A stretch of DNA of 64,000 nt, taken from the NCBI GenBank assembly GCA_934432725.1, contig CAKRZE010000002.1:62001-126000 (forward strand), read 5' to 3'. Every line of letters starts with the position of its first letter. The stretch's first letter is position 1. Below are positions 18,680 through 27,913 of the stretch, piece by piece. The notes beneath the pieces are model-generated. The model had not been told where the DNA came from and did no database searches. It saw only the letters and a list, made by a program, of their open reading frames with translations. The translations under genes were made by a program, and so were the position numbers. The DNA comes from an uncultured Eubacteriales bacterium (GTDB lineage: Bacteria > Bacillota > Clostridia > Oscillospirales > CAG-272).

Positions 18680-19222
18680 GTTCATTTTTTGAATTCCGCC
18701 GATTTATGTGACCCGCCGCTTCGGATTTTACGGGCAATCCGCAAAAAAGCCGGAAAACGCGCCCGGCAAGCCTTCGAACCGGCAGACGGTGCAAAGAGCA
18801 CTGCGGACGGCTGCCTGCCGAAGCCTCCCGCCGAATCGGTTTTTCCGGATCACCGCTTCCCCTTCCCCGCTCCGAAAGCAAGGCTCAAGCCCCGGGTGCC
18901 GGGATGCCGGTCCCAAAGCTCCTCCCGGCTCATCGCAGACAGCCGCAGCCCTTGCCGGCAAGCCCTGTCCCATAAGGAACGCCGCATCGGCAGAGCCTGC
19001 GACGGCAAGCCGCAGCGGCAGCAAATCTGCCCCTACGGCCGCTGCGGCAATGCCCATCCGACCGCTCTCCGCGTAAAGGAGCGTACCGCCGCGCAGCAAA
19101 GCAAATGCAAAATCCGGCACAGAGCGCGCCTTCATCCGATCGCCCGGAAAAGGCACGGACATTCCTGCCGCACGGAAGGCTTTCCGGCATCAAAAGTCTT
19201 TGACAAGCCCCTCGTCGGACAT
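18680..19222. other. Intergenic between tsf terminator and pyrH promoter
   Basis: About 540 bases, G+C-rich. Several overlapping minus frames are open (for example 18728-19162) but none has a credible ribosome-binding site or a recognisable product. Confidence 0.5.
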
Positions 19223-19256
19223 AATAAAAAGCAGCACGCCGTTTCCGGCGTGCTGC
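19223..19256 (-). terminator. Terminator of rpsB-tsf
   Basis: Perfect 11-pair stem GCAGCACGCCG / CGGCGTGCTGC with a TTTC loop (plus-strand reading), followed on the minus strand by TTTTTATTAT. It lies 17 bases after the tsf stop. Confidence 0.92.
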
Positions 19257-19272
19257 CCGTACCATATCCGAA

Positions 19273-20199
19273 TTACTTAATCAAATCTGCGATTTCCTCT
19301 GCAAAATTGTCCTCTCTCTTCTGCAGACCCTCGCCCTTTTCATAACGGTAGAACATCTTGAGCTTGATCGAACCGCCGAGCTTCTTTGCCTCGGTATCCA
19401 GATACTGTGCAACCGTCATGGAATCATCCTTGACATACAGCTGATCTGCCAGGCAACAGGATTCGTAGAACTTTCCGAGCTTGCCGGTCACCATCTTTTC
19501 GATGATCTGCTGCGGCTTGGAAGCGTTCTTGGGATCGTTCTTCAGCTGTGTCATAATGATTTCCTTTTCCTCTGCAACAGCGGATTCGGGAACATCACAG
19601 CGGTTGGTATAAGTGCAGTTCATCGCAGCAACCTGAAGTGCGACATTCTTGGAAATCTCGGCAAAAGCAGGAGCAGCTGCCATCTCATCGGTCGTGTCGA
19701 AGGTCACGATAACGCCTGTCTGACCGTTGCCGTGGATATAGGTGCTCATAATGCCGTCCACCACCAGGAAGCGGCGGATCTTGATGTTTTCCTTGATTAC
19801 GGCGATCTTCTGAATCAGAACATCGGCAACCGTTTCATCGGTTCCGTCGAACCTGCAAGCCTTCAGCGCCTCGACGTCTGCCGGTCTCTCTGCCAGAATC
19901 GTCTTCAGAACGCCCTTGACAAAGTGCTTGAATTCATCATTCTTTGCAACAAAGTCCGTCTCTGCGTTCACTTCAATCATAGCGGCAGACTTGCCGTCCT
20001 CGCTGCGGAGAATATCCACAACACCCTCGGCAGCAATTCTGTCCGCCTTCTTTGCAGCAACATTCAAGCCCTTCTCACGAAGCAGCTTGATTGCTTCATC
20101 CATGTTGCCTTCCGCTTCGGTCAGCGCCTTTTTGCATTCCATCATGCCGCATCCGGTTTTCGCTCTCAGATCGGCAACCTGCTTTGCTGTAATAGCCAT
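19273..20199 (-). CDS. tsf: Elongation factor Ts
   Basis: EF-Ts is the nucleotide exchange factor of EF-Tu. The 308-residue protein starts with the UBA-like domain MAITAKQVADLRAKTGCGMM and has the EF-Tu contact region IEVNAETDFVAKNDEF. It follows rpsB by 150 bases, the standard order, and shares its promoter. Confidence 0.97.
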   Translation of the reverse strand: MAITAKQVADLRAKTGCGMMECKKALTEAEGNMDEAIKLLREKGLNVAAKKADRIAAEGVVDILRSEDGKSAAMIEVNAETDFVAKNDEFKHFVKGVLKTILAERPADVEALKACRFDGTDETVADVLIQKIAVIKENIKIRRFLVVDGIMSTYIHGNGQTGVIVTFDTTDEMAAAPAFAEISKNVALQVAAMNCTYTNRCDVPESAVAEEKEIIMTQLKNDPKNASKPQQIIEKMVTGKLGKFYESCCLADQLYVKDDSMTVAQYLDTEAKKLGGSIKLKMFYRYEKGEGLQKREDNFAEEIADLIK

Positions 20200-20349
20200 C
20201 TTAACATCCTGTTCTCCGGCGAATCTGATATTTCCGGAAGCATCCGATCGGTTCCTCCGCCGGGCAAACCGTCCTTCCGTATCTGACCTGCGCAGCGGTT
20301 CCGACTTGCCGGTTGACCGCTCAGCCGCAATAACGCTTCTCTCTGCCGA

Positions 20350-21087
20350 TCAAGCCTCGGGCTGCTCTTCAGCCGCAGACTCTTCAGCCTTTTCCGCAAG
20401 CTGCTCGCCCTGTCTGCCCTCGATCACGGCGTCTGCAATGACGGAGGTGATCAGCTTGATCGCGCGGATTGCGTCATCGTTTCCGGGGATAATATAATCC
20501 GCGTCATCCGGATCGCAGTTGGTGTCAATGATTCCGACAACCGGAATACCGAGCTTCTTTGCTTCCAGAACCGCGATTCTCTCCTTGCGGGGATCGACGA
20601 TAAACACGGCGTCCGGGAGCTTTTCCATATTCTTGATACCGCCGAGGTTCTTCTCCAGATCGTTGCTTTCCTTCATGAGCTTGGCAACTTCCTTCTTCGG
20701 AAGAAGATCGAAGGTTCCGTCTTCCTTCATCTTGGTCAGTGCGTTGAGGCGTGCGACACTCTTCTTGATGGTCTTGAAGTTGGTCATCATACCGCCGGGC
20801 CAACGGACGTTGACATAATACTGACCGGCGCGGGTAGCCTCTTCCTTGATGGCATCGGCTGCCTGCTTCTTGGTTCCGACAAACAGGACCGTTCCGCCCT
20901 GTGCGGCAAGATCGCGGACAAATGCATACGCTTCATCGAACTTCTTTACGGTCTTCTGAAGGTCGATAATATAAATACCGCCTCTTTCCGTAAAGATGTA
21001 CTCCGCCATTTTAGGGTTCCATCTTCTGGTGTGATGTCCGAAATGGACGCCTGCTTCAAGCAGCTGTTTGATTGTAATAACTGACAT
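20350..21087 (-). CDS. rpsB: 30S ribosomal protein S2
   Basis: S2 joins late to the small ribosomal subunit. The 245-residue protein starts MSVITIKQLLEAGVHFGHHT and contains RRWNPKMAEYIFTER, GTKKQAADAIKEEA, NVRWPGGMMTNF and VGIIDTNCDPDDADYIIPGNDDAIRAI. The start at 21087 has AAAGGG upstream; 16 upstream codons in the longer frame are not part of the family. The C-terminus is Glu/Ala-rich. Confidence 0.97.
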   Translation of the reverse strand: MSVITIKQLLEAGVHFGHHTRRWNPKMAEYIFTERGGIYIIDLQKTVKKFDEAYAFVRDLAAQGGTVLFVGTKKQAADAIKEEATRAGQYYVNVRWPGGMMTNFKTIKKSVARLNALTKMKEDGTFDLLPKKEVAKLMKESNDLEKNLGGIKNMEKLPDAVFIVDPRKERIAVLEAKKLGIPVVGIIDTNCDPDDADYIIPGNDDAIRAIKLITSVIADAVIEGRQGEQLAEKAEESAAEEQPEA

Positions 21088-21389
21088 AATTTTCCCTTTC
21101 TTCGGTTTGTTCCACCACGGAACCGTGTGAAGCACCGAATGCCGTTCCGTGTGTGATTTTTTGACCGTTTGCTATTATACCACAACGAAAAAAAGATTGC
21201 AACAGGCAGGAAAGAATTTACACTTTATTTACAATCAAATCCATGCTTCCGCCGAAAAATGCCGTCTCACGAAGCTCCCGCGCTGCCGGTGTCCGCCTGC
21301 CGAAGCAGACAAAGCGGCGTGCCGCTCCCGCAAGTACCGTGCGCCGCGCAGTCTGAGCGTCCTTCCCTGCGAGCGAACCGCCCTTCCCG
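21088..21389. other. Intergenic between rpsB leader and adhE terminator
   Basis: It carries the rpsB promoter at 21174-21202. The rest, up to the adhE terminator, shows no supported gene. Confidence 0.6.
21174..21202 (-). promoter_or_regulatory. Sigma-A promoter of rpsB-tsf
   Basis: Minus strand TTGCAA, 17 bases, TATAAT. The leader to rpsB would be about 80 bases. Confidence 0.8.
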
Positions 21390-21433
21390 AAAAAGTCCTC
21401 GGGGCTGCCGCTCCGATGCACGGCAGCCCCGAG
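21390..21433 (-). terminator. Terminator after adhE
   Basis: Perfect 13-pair stem CTCGGGGCTGCCG / CGGCAGCCCCGAG with a 10-base loop; on the minus strand GAC and TTTTT follow. It starts 17 bases beyond the adhE stop. Confidence 0.92.
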
Positions 21434-21449
21434 ATTCCCGGAAACCCGT

Positions 21450-24158
21450 TTATTTCATTTTTCCGGGCTTTCTGTTTTTGTTGTAGGTGCGCTTATAATC
21501 CGTTCCGTCGTCCGTTTCATCGGACTCCTCTGCCTCGGGCAGAGCCTTTTCGGCAAAATGCCTGCCGTAATAGGCATTGAGATACATCTGCCGGATCTCG
21601 CTCATAAGCGGATACCGGGGATTGGCGCCGGTGCACTGGTCGTCAAACGCCTGCTCCGTCATTTCATCCAGACGGCTCAAAAAGTCCTCCTCATCCGGAA
21701 CGTAATCCCGGATGGCCGCCTTGATGCCGACTCTCTCCTTCAGAGCGTTGACTGCGGCAATCAGGTTTTCCAGCTTTTCGCTGTCGGTCACCCCGCCCAG
21801 TCCGAGATAATCCGCAACCTCCGCATACCGCTCCAGCGTGTGCGGATGATCATACTGCGAGAAGGTTCCCATCTTTTCCGGCGTATCGCAGGCGTTGAAG
21901 CGAAGCACCTCTTCGATCATCAGAGCATTTGCAACGCCGTGCGGCAGGTGATGGAACGAACCGAGCTTGTGCGCCATGGAATGGCAGACACCGAGGAACG
22001 CGTTGGCAAACGCCATTCCCGCCATGGTCGCCGCATTTGCCATTTTCTCACGAGCCTCCACATCCGTCTGCCCGTTCTCATAGGCGCGGGGCAGATAGGT
22101 GAAGATCTGCTTCAGCGCCTTCAGCGCCAGACCGTCCGTATAATCGGTCGCAAGCATGGAAGCATATGCCTCCAGTGCATGCGTCACCGCATCAATGCCG
22201 GAGGCTGCGGTCAGTCCCCGCGGCGCGCTCATGTGGAAGTCCGTATCGATGATCGCCATATCCGGCAGCAGCTCATAGTCGGCAAGCGGATACTTCACAC
22301 CGCTCTTTTCATCGGTAATCACCGCAAAGGGCGTCACCTCGGAGCCGGTTCCGGCAGAGGTCGGGATCGCAATAAAATATGCCTTCTCTCCCATCTTCGG
22401 GAACGTGTACACTCTTTTGCGGATATCGATGAAGCGCATTGCCATATCCATAAAGTCCGCCTCGGGATGCTCATACAGAACCCACATGATCTTTGCGGCA
22501 TCCATCGCGCTTCCGCCGCCCAGAGCGATAATGCAGTCCGGGCAGAATGCGGTCATCTGTGCTGCACCCTCCCTGGCGCAGGCAAGCGTTGGATCGGGCT
22601 GCACGTCAAAGAAGGTTGCATGCACGATCCCCATCGCGTCCAGCTTGTCGGAAATCGGCTTTGTATATCCGTTTTTGTACAGGAAGCTGTCCGTCACAAT
22701 AAAGGCGCGCTTCTTGTCCATGACGGTCTTCAGCTCGTCCAGCGCAACCGGCAGGCAGCCCTTTTTGATATAAATCTTCTCAGGCGCTCGGAACCAAAGC
22801 ATATTCTGTCTCCTCTCAGCCACGGTTTTGATGTTCAGAAGCTGCCTGACCCCGACATTCTCACTGACGCTGTTTCCGCCCCATGAGCCGCAGCCCAATG
22901 TCAGGGAGGGAGCGAGCTTGAAGTTATAAAGGTCGCCGATGCCGCCCTGCGAGGAAGGAGTATTGACCAGGATCCGGCAGGTCTTCATCCGCGCCGCAAA
23001 CGCATCCAGCTTATCCCGCGCCGTAATCTCATTGAGATAAATGGAGGACGTATGTCCGAAGCCGCCGTCCGCGATCAGCCGCTCCGCCTTGTCGAATGCC
23101 TCCTCAATGCTGTCCGCACGGTACATGGCAAGCACCGGCGACAGCTTTTCGTGAGCAAACGCCTCGGAAAGCTCCACGCTTTCAACCTCTCCGATCAGAA
23201 TCTTTGTGCCGGCAGGCACATTGATCCCGGCAAGCTCCGCGATCCGGCAGGCGGACTGACCGACGATCTTTGCATTCAGCGCTCCCCCGATCAGAAGAGT
23301 TCCTCTGAGCTTCTCCTTTTCCTCCTCATTGAGGAAGTAGCATCCGCGTGCGCGGAACTCGTCCCTCACCGCGTCATACACATTCCGGTGAACGATCACC
23401 GACTGCTCGGACGCGCAGATCATTCCGTTGTCAAAGGTCTTGGAATGAATGACAGAGCTGACCGCCAGCAGAATATCGGCGGATTCATCAATAATCGCAG
23501 GCGTATTGCCCGGACCGACGCCGATCGCGGGCGTTCCGGAGGAATATGCCGCCTTGACCATCCCCGGACCGCCGGTTGCCAGAATCAGGTCCGATTCCTT
23601 CATCACAAGAGCGGTCAGATCAAGGCTCGGCACATCGATCCAGTCGATAATGCCCTCAGGCGCGCCCGCCCGAACAGCCGCCTCCAGAACCACCCGAGCC
23701 GCGGCAGCCGTGCATTTTTTGGCACGCGGATGGGGGCTGATCAGAATGGCGTTGCGCGTTTTCAGTGCAAGCAGGCATTTGAAGATTGCGGTAGAGGTCG
23801 GATTCGTCGTGGGAATCACTGCGGCAATCACTCCGACAGGCTCTGCGATCCTTTTTACGCCGTAAGCCGTATCCTCTTCAATAACGCCGCAGGTTTTTAC
23901 GTGCCGGTAAGCATTGTAGATATGTTCGGAGGCATAATTGTTTTTGATCACCTTGTCCTCCGCAATTCCCATACCGGTCTCCTCCACCGCGAGCTTTGCC
24001 AAAGGAACACGCGCCTTGTCCGCCGCTGCCGCCGCAGCAAAAAATATCCTGTCTACCTGCTCCTGCGTATAGGAAGCAAACTGCTTTCCTGCGGCTTTCG
24101 CACGCTTCAAAGCCGACTCCAGCGACTCCACACTGTCAATGACGGTTCTCTCCTGCAT
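21450..24158 (-). CDS. adhE: Bifunctional acetaldehyde-CoA/alcohol dehydrogenase AdhE
   Basis: AdhE reduces acetyl-CoA to acetaldehyde and then to ethanol with two NADH, recycling NAD in fermentation. The 902-residue protein has the N-terminal aldehyde dehydrogenase domain (IPTTNPTSTAIFKCLLALKTRNAI and the catalytic Cys in NGMICASEQSVIVH, near residue 250), a linker and the C-terminal iron-dependent alcohol dehydrogenase (ALGGGSAMDAAK, SAGTGSEVTPFAVITD, AFLGVCHSMAHKLGSFHHLPHG with the iron-binding histidines). Length is normal. The upstream neighbour rex encodes the NADH-sensing repressor that usually controls adhE, but I do not see a clear Rex operator here. Confidence 0.97.
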   Translation of the reverse strand: MQERTVIDSVESLESALKRAKAAGKQFASYTQEQVDRIFFAAAAAADKARVPLAKLAVEETGMGIAEDKVIKNNYASEHIYNAYRHVKTCGVIEEDTAYGVKRIAEPVGVIAAVIPTTNPTSTAIFKCLLALKTRNAILISPHPRAKKCTAAAARVVLEAAVRAGAPEGIIDWIDVPSLDLTALVMKESDLILATGGPGMVKAAYSSGTPAIGVGPGNTPAIIDESADILLAVSSVIHSKTFDNGMICASEQSVIVHRNVYDAVRDEFRARGCYFLNEEEKEKLRGTLLIGGALNAKIVGQSACRIAELAGINVPAGTKILIGEVESVELSEAFAHEKLSPVLAMYRADSIEEAFDKAERLIADGGFGHTSSIYLNEITARDKLDAFAARMKTCRILVNTPSSQGGIGDLYNFKLAPSLTLGCGSWGGNSVSENVGVRQLLNIKTVAERRQNMLWFRAPEKIYIKKGCLPVALDELKTVMDKKRAFIVTDSFLYKNGYTKPISDKLDAMGIVHATFFDVQPDPTLACAREGAAQMTAFCPDCIIALGGGSAMDAAKIMWVLYEHPEADFMDMAMRFIDIRKRVYTFPKMGEKAYFIAIPTSAGTGSEVTPFAVITDEKSGVKYPLADYELLPDMAIIDTDFHMSAPRGLTAASGIDAVTHALEAYASMLATDYTDGLALKALKQIFTYLPRAYENGQTDVEAREKMANAATMAGMAFANAFLGVCHSMAHKLGSFHHLPHGVANALMIEEVLRFNACDTPEKMGTFSQYDHPHTLERYAEVADYLGLGGVTDSEKLENLIAAVNALKERVGIKAAIRDYVPDEEDFLSRLDEMTEQAFDDQCTGANPRYPLMSEIRQMYLNAYYGRHFAEKALPEAEESDETDDGTDYKRTYNKNRKPGKMK

Positions 24159-24205
24159 GTTTCACACCATATCGCTTTTGCATATGACGCAAAAGCTTCC
24201 TTTCT
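24159..24205 (-). promoter_or_regulatory. Hairpin-split ribosome-binding site of adhE
   Basis: Minus strand: AGAAAGGA, A, perfect stem GCTTTTGC / GCAAAAGC (eight pairs, 7-base loop), then GATAT, GGT and eight bases from GG to the ATG. A two-codon frame ATG-GTG-TGA overlaps the GGT. Confidence 0.75.
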
Positions 24206-24505
24206 TTCGGTTCTTTGAGAATCGGGACTGATTTTACAAAAGTGAAAACGTTGTTTCGGGACAGCAAGAGCGGCATAGTGCCGTATTCTTTGCCTCTGTA
24301 CCCTGCCTGACCGCACACGCCACACGCATGTGTGCGGTATTCTGTCCGGATCGGGCAGCCGGGCGCCGCCGAATCCGAAATACCCGGGAAGCTTCGGCTT
24401 TTCGCCGGGATCGATGCATGTTCCGGCACGAAACAGCGGACCTGCTTTTTCAAAGCCGCCGGACCGGACTTCCCAGCCGAAGAGAAGACGATTCCGCGCC
24501 CTATC
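24206..24505. other. Intergenic between rex and adhE
   Basis: It holds an inverted repeat at 24310-24338 (ACCGCACAC / GTGTGCGGT) and a shorter one at 24271-24283 (CGGCA TAG TGCCG). Neither has a T-run on the minus strand. No gene is supported. Confidence 0.5.
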
Positions 24506-25126
24506 CTACTGCTGCGCTCTGAGCTGCATTTTCAGATGAGCCAGGGAAAGCGCCATGTTTTCGTACTGAACCACCGCATCCTGCGGCGCCCGAAGCCTGC
24601 ACGGGGAAAAGCAGCACATCGCCTTGACCCCGCAGCCGTATAAAAGCCCGCAAACCTCCTGCGCAGCCTCCGCCGGAACCGCGATAATGCCGATCCGTAC
24701 CGCATGGGTGCGGCAAAATTCCGGAAGCATCCCGACCGGCAGGACCCTTTTGCCCCCCACAAGCTCCTCTTCTGTAACTTTCTTGTCAAACGCGGCAAGG
24801 ATTCTGATTCCGTATCCCGCAAAGCCGCCGTAATCCAGAAGCGCCCTTCCGAGCTTTCCGGCTCCGACGATCACGGCGTTTCCGTCGTCCTGTCGAAGAA
24901 TCTTCTCCATACAGTCGATCAGCTCACCGGTCACATAGCCGATGCGCGGTCTGCCGGTGCAGTTCAATGCGCCGAGATCCTTCCGGACCTGAACCTCGCC
25001 CAGTCCAAGCTCCCGTGCCACAGCAGTCGCGGAAACCGTCTGCGTCCCGTCCGGCAGGCTCCTGAGATATTTCAGATACATCGGAAGTCTGCCGAGCGTA
25101 GCTTTGGATATTTCATTTTTGTCCAT
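24506..25126 (-). CDS. rex: Redox-sensing transcriptional repressor Rex
   Basis: Rex represses fermentation and hydrogenase genes until the NADH/NAD ratio rises. The 206-residue protein has an N-terminal winged helix (ATLGRLPMYLKYLRSL, TAVARELGLGEVQVRKDLGAL) and a Rossmann domain with the NADH motif VIVGAGKLGRALLDYGGF, ending with the domain-swapped helix. I start at 25126 (AGGAG upstream) rather than at an ATG six codons earlier. Its position between the hydrogenase genes and adhE fits control of both. Confidence 0.95.
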   Translation of the reverse strand: MDKNEISKATLGRLPMYLKYLRSLPDGTQTVSATAVARELGLGEVQVRKDLGALNCTGRPRIGYVTGELIDCMEKILRQDDGNAVIVGAGKLGRALLDYGGFAGYGIRILAAFDKKVTEEELVGGKRVLPVGMLPEFCRTHAVRIGIIAVPAEAAQEVCGLLYGCGVKAMCCFSPCRLRAPQDAVVQYENMALSLAHLKMQLRAQQ

Positions 25127-25217
25127 AAAACTCCTGTCCCTCATATCTTAGGATTTCATCTCTCTCCGGCGCGCTCCTGCCTGCACTGCCGATTCCGCGC
25201 GGAATCTCTGCATACCG

Positions 25218-25475
25218 TTATTCTGCCCCGCCCGCCAGAGGCAATACATGCTCCCTGAAAAAGCGTCTCGCATCATCGGCGGGTATACGGTAAACCGTCC
25301 CGTTTACCGAGACGGAAACCGTTTTGCAGTCGCATTGCCGCATGCAGAATGCAGCCTCCAGATTAACCCTGCCGTGCAGGCAGTATTCCTCGCACAAATG
25401 CTGAAAGGCGGCAATCACATTATGTGCGCCGTTGAGATGACAGGCGGTACCGATGCAGATTCTGATTTCTACCAT
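25218..25475 (-). CDS. Small thioredoxin-like [2Fe-2S] ferredoxin
   Basis: This 85-residue protein has the thioredoxin-fold 2Fe-2S pattern of NuoE and HndB: C-x4-C in RICIGTACHLNG, then C-x3-C in AAFCMRQCDCKTV. The fold and position near HydA suggest that it passes electrons to or from the hydrogenase, possibly as the HndB-like component. I start at 25475 because the upstream frame lacks family similarity and a hairpin-type ribosome-binding site lies just before this ATG. A 539-base gap separates it from hydA. Confidence 0.8.
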   Translation of the reverse strand: MVEIRICIGTACHLNGAHNVIAAFQHLCEEYCLHGRVNLEAAFCMRQCDCKTVSVSVNGTVYRIPADDARRFFREHVLPLAGGAE

Positions 25476-25518
25476 TTTATTATACCTACTGCTTTCCCGA
25501 AAGGAAAAGCTCCCTTTC
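25476..25518 (-). promoter_or_regulatory. Hairpin-split ribosome-binding site of the 2Fe-2S gene
   Basis: Minus strand: GGAAAGGG, A, stem GCTTTTCC / GGGAAAGC around TTTC (eight pairs, one G-U), AGTA, GGT and nine bases to the ATG. Confidence 0.68.
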
Positions 25519-26014
25519 CCGTACATTCCGGCGATCGACCGGACAAAGAACGCTTTTCGCCGCACAAGCGTCTCTGCCGATTCTTCATTTTTGTTCGTTT
25601 CCGGACGCTCCCGCATCCGGCGGTATTTCCCGCGTCCGGAAACCGGCGATTTCAAAAGCTTTCCGCACTCCGCCGACGCCGAACGGGCAGAGAGCAAAAC
25701 CGCGTCCGTCAGGCATTGGCACTCCGGTTCGGAACCGGGCGGAACCGACTGCCGACCGGTTCCGCAGGCAGCCCATGCCGTTTGCGGCATCCTCCGGGAC
25801 ACGCAGCGGCAATCCGCAGTCCCGGCAGTCTGCCCGCGCAGGATCGATCGCGGGCATGCGCATCCCCGTTTTTTGTCCGGTCAAAACTGTGCAGCCGGCG
25901 TGCGGCAGGGGAAATCCGGCAGATCACCCGACCGGCACTCTCTTTAAGCCGCATCTCCGCACACCGGAGCCGTTCCAAGCGCATCAAAGCAATGCCCCCG
26001 CGGAGCAACGCGAT
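25519..26014. other. Intergenic spacer between hydA and the 2Fe-2S gene
   Basis: About 500 bases without a supported gene, inside what looks like one redox transcription unit. Overlapping frames are open on both strands but are Arg/Cys-rich and lack starts. Confidence 0.5.
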
Positions 26015-27712
26015 TCAGACGCTATGCTTTTCCGTATAGCTCACATGCAGAAGCTCATGGACCTTGCCGCAAATAATATCGCGGTATACCGAGGCAATCA
26101 GGGGGTTCTCCTCCGAATGCCGGATGCTGAGAAGCCTGTCGGCTTTATACAGTCCCTTTGCCCGCTCTTTCCGGTCATCCATATCGGCAAACGGCTGACC
26201 GCCGCCGCAGACACAGCCTCCGGGGCATGCCATCACTTCGATGAAATCGAAATGCTCGCCGTCCTTCATACGGCAGAGGAGCTTCTCCGTGTTGTTCAGA
26301 CCGCTGACAACCGCGATATGAAGCTTTCCCTCACCGTAAGGCAGATCGAATATCTTGATCCCGTCAGCACCGCGCTGACCGGAATTTGCAATCATCAGAA
26401 GCTCCGCTCCGGACTTGTTGGACGCCGCGCGGCGCAAAACCGCCTCGGTCACGCCGCCCGTCACGCCGAAAATCACGCCGGCTCCCGATACGGTTCCGAA
26501 CGGCATATCGATCGCCTCCGGCTCCAGATCCTGAAACACGATACCGGATTCCTTGATCATCCGGATCAGCTCCTGCGTGGTGATGACCGCATCCACGTTC
26601 GGTACGCCGCCGCGCTTGAATTCCTCCCTTGCCGCCTCGAATTTCTTTGCGGTACAGGGCATCACCGCGACATGGAACATCTTTCTTGCGGACTTTTCGC
26701 TCTGATCCTTCAGGAGAGAAGCCAGCATCTGCATCGGAGAACGGCAGGTCGAAACATTCTCCAGAAGCTCCGGATGCTTCTTTTCGCAATACTGCACCCA
26801 CGCGGGGCAGCAGGAGGTGATCAACGGAAGCTTCTCCTGCCTTTCCAGCCGCCCGATAAACTCCTCCGTCTCCTCCATCACAGTAAGATCCGCCCCGAGG
26901 GAGGTGTCATAGATTTCGTCAAAGCCCATTCTGCGCAGTGCGGCGACAATCTTTCCCATCACATTTTCGCCGTCCTTTGCGCCAAGCTCTCGCCCGACCG
27001 CAACCCGGACGGCGGGTGCGATCTGCACGGTCGTCCGCACGCCGGGATCATCTATCGCCTTCCAGACCGCGCGGATATTGTTCCGCACCACAATGGCTCC
27101 CGTCGGACATACCACCGAGCACTGTCCGCACCCGACGCATTCCGATTCGGCAAGCGGCTTTCCGAACGCCGTGCTGATCACCATTTTGGAGCCGCGGAAG
27201 GCAAAATCAATCGCTCCGACGTTCTGCACCTCGCTGCATATTCTGACACAGTCGCCGCAGAGGATGCACTTTCCCGCATCCCGCGTAATACAGAGAGAGG
27301 AGGTATCATCATCCTTTGTCGAACGCGCATTGTTCGGGAAACGAACGCCTTCAATATGGAACCGCATGGCAAGATCCTGCAATTTGCAGCTTTCGTTGTT
27401 TTCGCAGATCGTGCAGTCGCGGCAATGATTGGCAAGGATCAGCTCCAAAATATTTTTACGGTAGCGGCGCAGCCGCTCTGTATTGGTTCTGATCTTCATG
27501 CCCGCACGCGGCGGAGTGGAGCATGCCGCATCCAGACCGCCCCATTCGTTCTCCACCATGCACATCCGGCAGGCACCGTATATGGAAAGATCGGAATGAT
27601 AGCAAAATGTGGGAAGCTTGATCCCGACCTTGCGCAAAACCTCCAAAATATTCTTTTCGCCGTTTATCTCAACCGGTATCCCATCTACCGTCATAAACTG
27701 TTTTTCTGACAT
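26015..27712 (-). CDS. hydA: [FeFe] hydrogenase catalytic subunit HydA (HndD type)
   Basis: It catalyses H2 formation or uptake at the H-cluster. The 565-residue protein has an N-terminal 2Fe-2S domain (CYHSDLSIYGACRMCMVENE), the His-ligated 4Fe-4S motif (HCRDCTICENNESC), two 4Fe-4S motifs (CILCGDCVRIC, CVGCGQCSVVCP) and the three H-cluster signatures: TSCCPAW, MPCTAKK and EVMACPGGCVCGGGQP. The architecture and the neighbours hydB and hydC point to the trimeric NAD(P)-linked, possibly electron-bifurcating, enzyme. The direction of the reaction cannot be told from sequence. Confidence 0.96.
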   Translation of the reverse strand: MSEKQFMTVDGIPVEINGEKNILEVLRKVGIKLPTFCYHSDLSIYGACRMCMVENEWGGLDAACSTPPRAGMKIRTNTERLRRYRKNILELILANHCRDCTICENNESCKLQDLAMRFHIEGVRFPNNARSTKDDDTSSLCITRDAGKCILCGDCVRICSEVQNVGAIDFAFRGSKMVISTAFGKPLAESECVGCGQCSVVCPTGAIVVRNNIRAVWKAIDDPGVRTTVQIAPAVRVAVGRELGAKDGENVMGKIVAALRRMGFDEIYDTSLGADLTVMEETEEFIGRLERQEKLPLITSCCPAWVQYCEKKHPELLENVSTCRSPMQMLASLLKDQSEKSARKMFHVAVMPCTAKKFEAAREEFKRGGVPNVDAVITTQELIRMIKESGIVFQDLEPEAIDMPFGTVSGAGVIFGVTGGVTEAVLRRAASNKSGAELLMIANSGQRGADGIKIFDLPYGEGKLHIAVVSGLNNTEKLLCRMKDGEHFDFIEVMACPGGCVCGGGQPFADMDDRKERAKGLYKADRLLSIRHSEENPLIASVYRDIICGKVHELLHVSYTEKHSV

Positions 27713-27753
27713 TCTGTTGACCGCTGCCTCCGTATGTAAGAGGCTTCCTTTCT
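27713..27753 (-). promoter_or_regulatory. Hairpin-split ribosome-binding site of hydA
   Basis: Minus strand: AGAAAGGA, A, stem GCCTCT / GGAGGC (six pairs, one G-U, loop TACATAC), AGC, GGT and eight bases to the ATG. Confidence 0.68.
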
Positions 27754-27913
27754 GAGAAAAAATCCCGGGAGCCGTATTTCACGGCACCTCGCGTATCCAA
27801 ATGCCGCAGCGCTCCGAGTTCCGCCGTTTTATGCCGGACGGCTCCGGAGCGCAGGACGGACCGTCCCCGCAAAGCGTTTTCTTCGCAAAAGCAAGCGCTC
27901 TGCGCCCCATGCA

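Noticed and set aside
18728..19162. 144-codon minus frame between tsf and pyrH
   Set aside because: Overlaps two other equally open frames, lacks a good ribosome-binding site and ends beyond no recognisable domain; likely noncoding spacer.
24206..24260. Rex operator upstream of adhE
   Set aside because: The region has TTTTCAC and TTGTAAAA words but not the TTGTGA-N6-TCACAA dyad.
25775..27709. 644-codon plus-strand frame opposite hydA
   Set aside because: Antisense to the hydrogenase gene, which has all H-cluster motifs.
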